In this document: piece after piece, positions 5,205 to 6,190 of the stretch
How the letters are laid out: every line of letters starts with the position of its first letter
How positions within the stretch are numbered: position 1 is the stretch's first letter
The notes under the pieces: generated by a model
Told to the model about the DNA's origin: nothing
The model's database searches: none
What the model saw: the letters and a program-made list of their open reading frames with translations, nothing else
Origin: Cytophagales bacterium
Lineage (GTDB): Bacteria > Bacteroidota > Bacteroidia > Cytophagales > JAAEPT01
DNA: 6,190 nt
Direction: 5' to 3'
Assembly (NCBI GenBank): GCA_011524675.1
Contig: WTJX01000416.1
Location: 1 to 6,190 of the forward strand
Program-made: the position numbers and the translations under genes

Positions 5205-6190
5205 TCAATTCTCTAACCATAGCTTTTGATACTCTTCTTTAGGATCATAGCGTTCTGCTTGTAGCTGTGTATTAAATTTTCTGTGTCTAGGGTCATTGCC
5301 TACCCCAGCTACATACATCCAGTTGCACCAATTAGAGGCACAGTCATAGTCAACCAATAGGGACTCAAAATAGGCTGCGCCCCATTGCCATGCTAGGCGT
5401 AGGTCATGCACAAAAAAGCTAGCAACGTTTTGTCTTCCTCTATTGCTCATAAAGCCCGTTTCCCTCAACTCTATCATATTGGCATTTACAAAAGCGTCTT
5501 TCGTTTCTCCATTGCTCCACTGCTCAAATGCTTTTTTGTTTTGATAGGATGGTGGAGGTGTACTATTATTTATACCACTTTCGTGGAATATATTCGCGCC
5601 GTATTTTAGACTAGTCATCCTAAAAAAATCGCGCCACAACAATTCAAATATCAGCCAATACGTAGATTGATTGCTGCACCGCTCTTCTTCAAAACGCTTT
5701 ACTTCATGGTAGATCGCGATAGGAGAGATGTTGCCTATAGATAGAAAAGGTGATAATTTGCTAGAGTAAGCCTCACCTATCAAACCATTACGTGTATTTT
5801 TGTATTGAGCAAGGTTTTCTGAACGCCAAAAATAATCCTCTATTCGTTGCCATGCACTTTTTTCTCCGCCAACATAATCAAAAGCCGTATGCTCATGTTT
5901 TATGACTTTTTTTATGGTCAGTTCCAAAGGAGTAACTCCTTCTGCCTTAACCAGTAGAGCAGATAAGTTAGTTATTTTTTCTTGTACGGAACGTACTTTA
6001 GCATACTTTTCTACTTTTTTTCGATAAGAAGTAAAGACCATAGGAAGTTTGTCTATACTAAAAGGAAGACTGTCTGCTGGGAAAAGAGAATTATCATCTA
6101 TGGTAACCAATTTTGTATAGGTTTGAATCTTATGTTCTTGTAGTTGTTCGTCATAACTAAGCTCTTTGCTACAATAAATACTTTCTATGT
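5205..6190 (-). CDS. DASH-type cryptochrome/photolyase, 5' end outside window
   Basis: The last 327 residues of a flavoprotein of the CRY-DASH group are present. The frame stays open to the right edge. The codon at 6108-6110 is a TTG inside the gene, and family-like sequence continues upstream of it (for example YCSKELSYDEQ), so no start lies in the window. Missing is roughly the first quarter, the Rossmann-like antenna domain. The FAD-binding domain is complete, with YSSKLSPFLSIGNISP, WLIFELLWRDFFRMTSLKYG, TGFMSNRGRQNVASFF and NWCNWMYVAGVGNDPRHR in the usual order. CRY-DASH proteins use blue light and FAD to repair cyclobutane pyrimidine dimers, mainly in single-stranded DNA. The usual DWRxGAE segment reads AWQWGAA here. 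The gene lies upstream of umuDC on the same strand, forming a DNA-damage neighbourhood. Its product ends early (KLWLEN) compared with some relatives that carry a basic tail. Confidence 0.93.
   Translation of the reverse strand, partial: IESIYCSKELSYDEQLQEHKIQTYTKLVTIDDNSLFPADSLPFSIDKLPMVFTSYRKKVEKYAKVRSVQEKITNLSALLVKAEGVTPLELTIKKVIKHEHTAFDYVGGEKSAWQRIEDYFWRSENLAQYKNTRNGLIGEAYSSKLSPFLSIGNISPIAIYHEVKRFEEERCSNQSTYWLIFELLWRDFFRMTSLKYGANIFHESGINNSTPPPSYQNKKAFEQWSNGETKDAFVNANMIELRETGFMSNRGRQNVASFFVHDLRLAWQWGAAYFESLLVDYDCASNWCNWMYVAGVGNDPRHRKFNTQLQAERYDPKEEYQKLWLEN

Overview
The window reads as chromosomal DNA from a Bacteroidota bacterium, most likely a marine or gliding Cytophagales-type organism. 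The reasons are the low GC content, A-rich leaders without Shine-Dalgarno sequences, one good match to the Bacteroidota promoter consensus (TTG, about 19 nt, TAnnTTTG), and the style of the SpoIIE/PP2C phosphatase and SiaC-like proteins. The genus is an inference; nothing in the window settles it. Seven of the eight genes are on the minus strand. The exception is the 3' end of an unidentified plus-strand gene at the left edge, which converges on the last minus-strand gene.

Reading the minus strand from right to left, the first block (6190 to 3187) handles DNA damage. It holds the C-terminal three quarters of a DASH-type cryptochrome/photolyase (its 5' end is outside the window), then a umuD-umuC pair encoding a self-cleaving S24 peptidase and a Y-family translesion polymerase. 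The roughly 316-bp gap between photolyase and umuD has no gene. It contains two inverted arrays of an AGTACNA-like heptamer and a short octamer array just before umuD. The roughly 318-bp gap after umuC also has no gene and is unusually rich in inverted repeats, several of them nested, with a possible terminator for umuDC.

The second block (2868 to 230) looks like a soluble signalling module: a Roadblock/LC7-like protein, a 105-residue protein of unknown family, a SpoIIE-type PP2C serine/threonine phosphatase with a novel-looking N-terminal domain, and a SiaC-like (DUF1987) phosphoprotein that keeps the NTSS phosphosite motif. A Bacteroidota-type promoter lies just before the Roadblock gene. 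By analogy with Pseudomonas SiaABCD, the phosphatase probably acts on the SiaC-like protein. The cognate SiaB-type kinase and the SiaD diguanylate cyclase are absent from the window, and the Roadblock and 105-residue proteins take their place. This is the best candidate for an undescribed system here.

No tRNA, rRNA, CRISPR array, transposase or recognisable riboswitch was seen.
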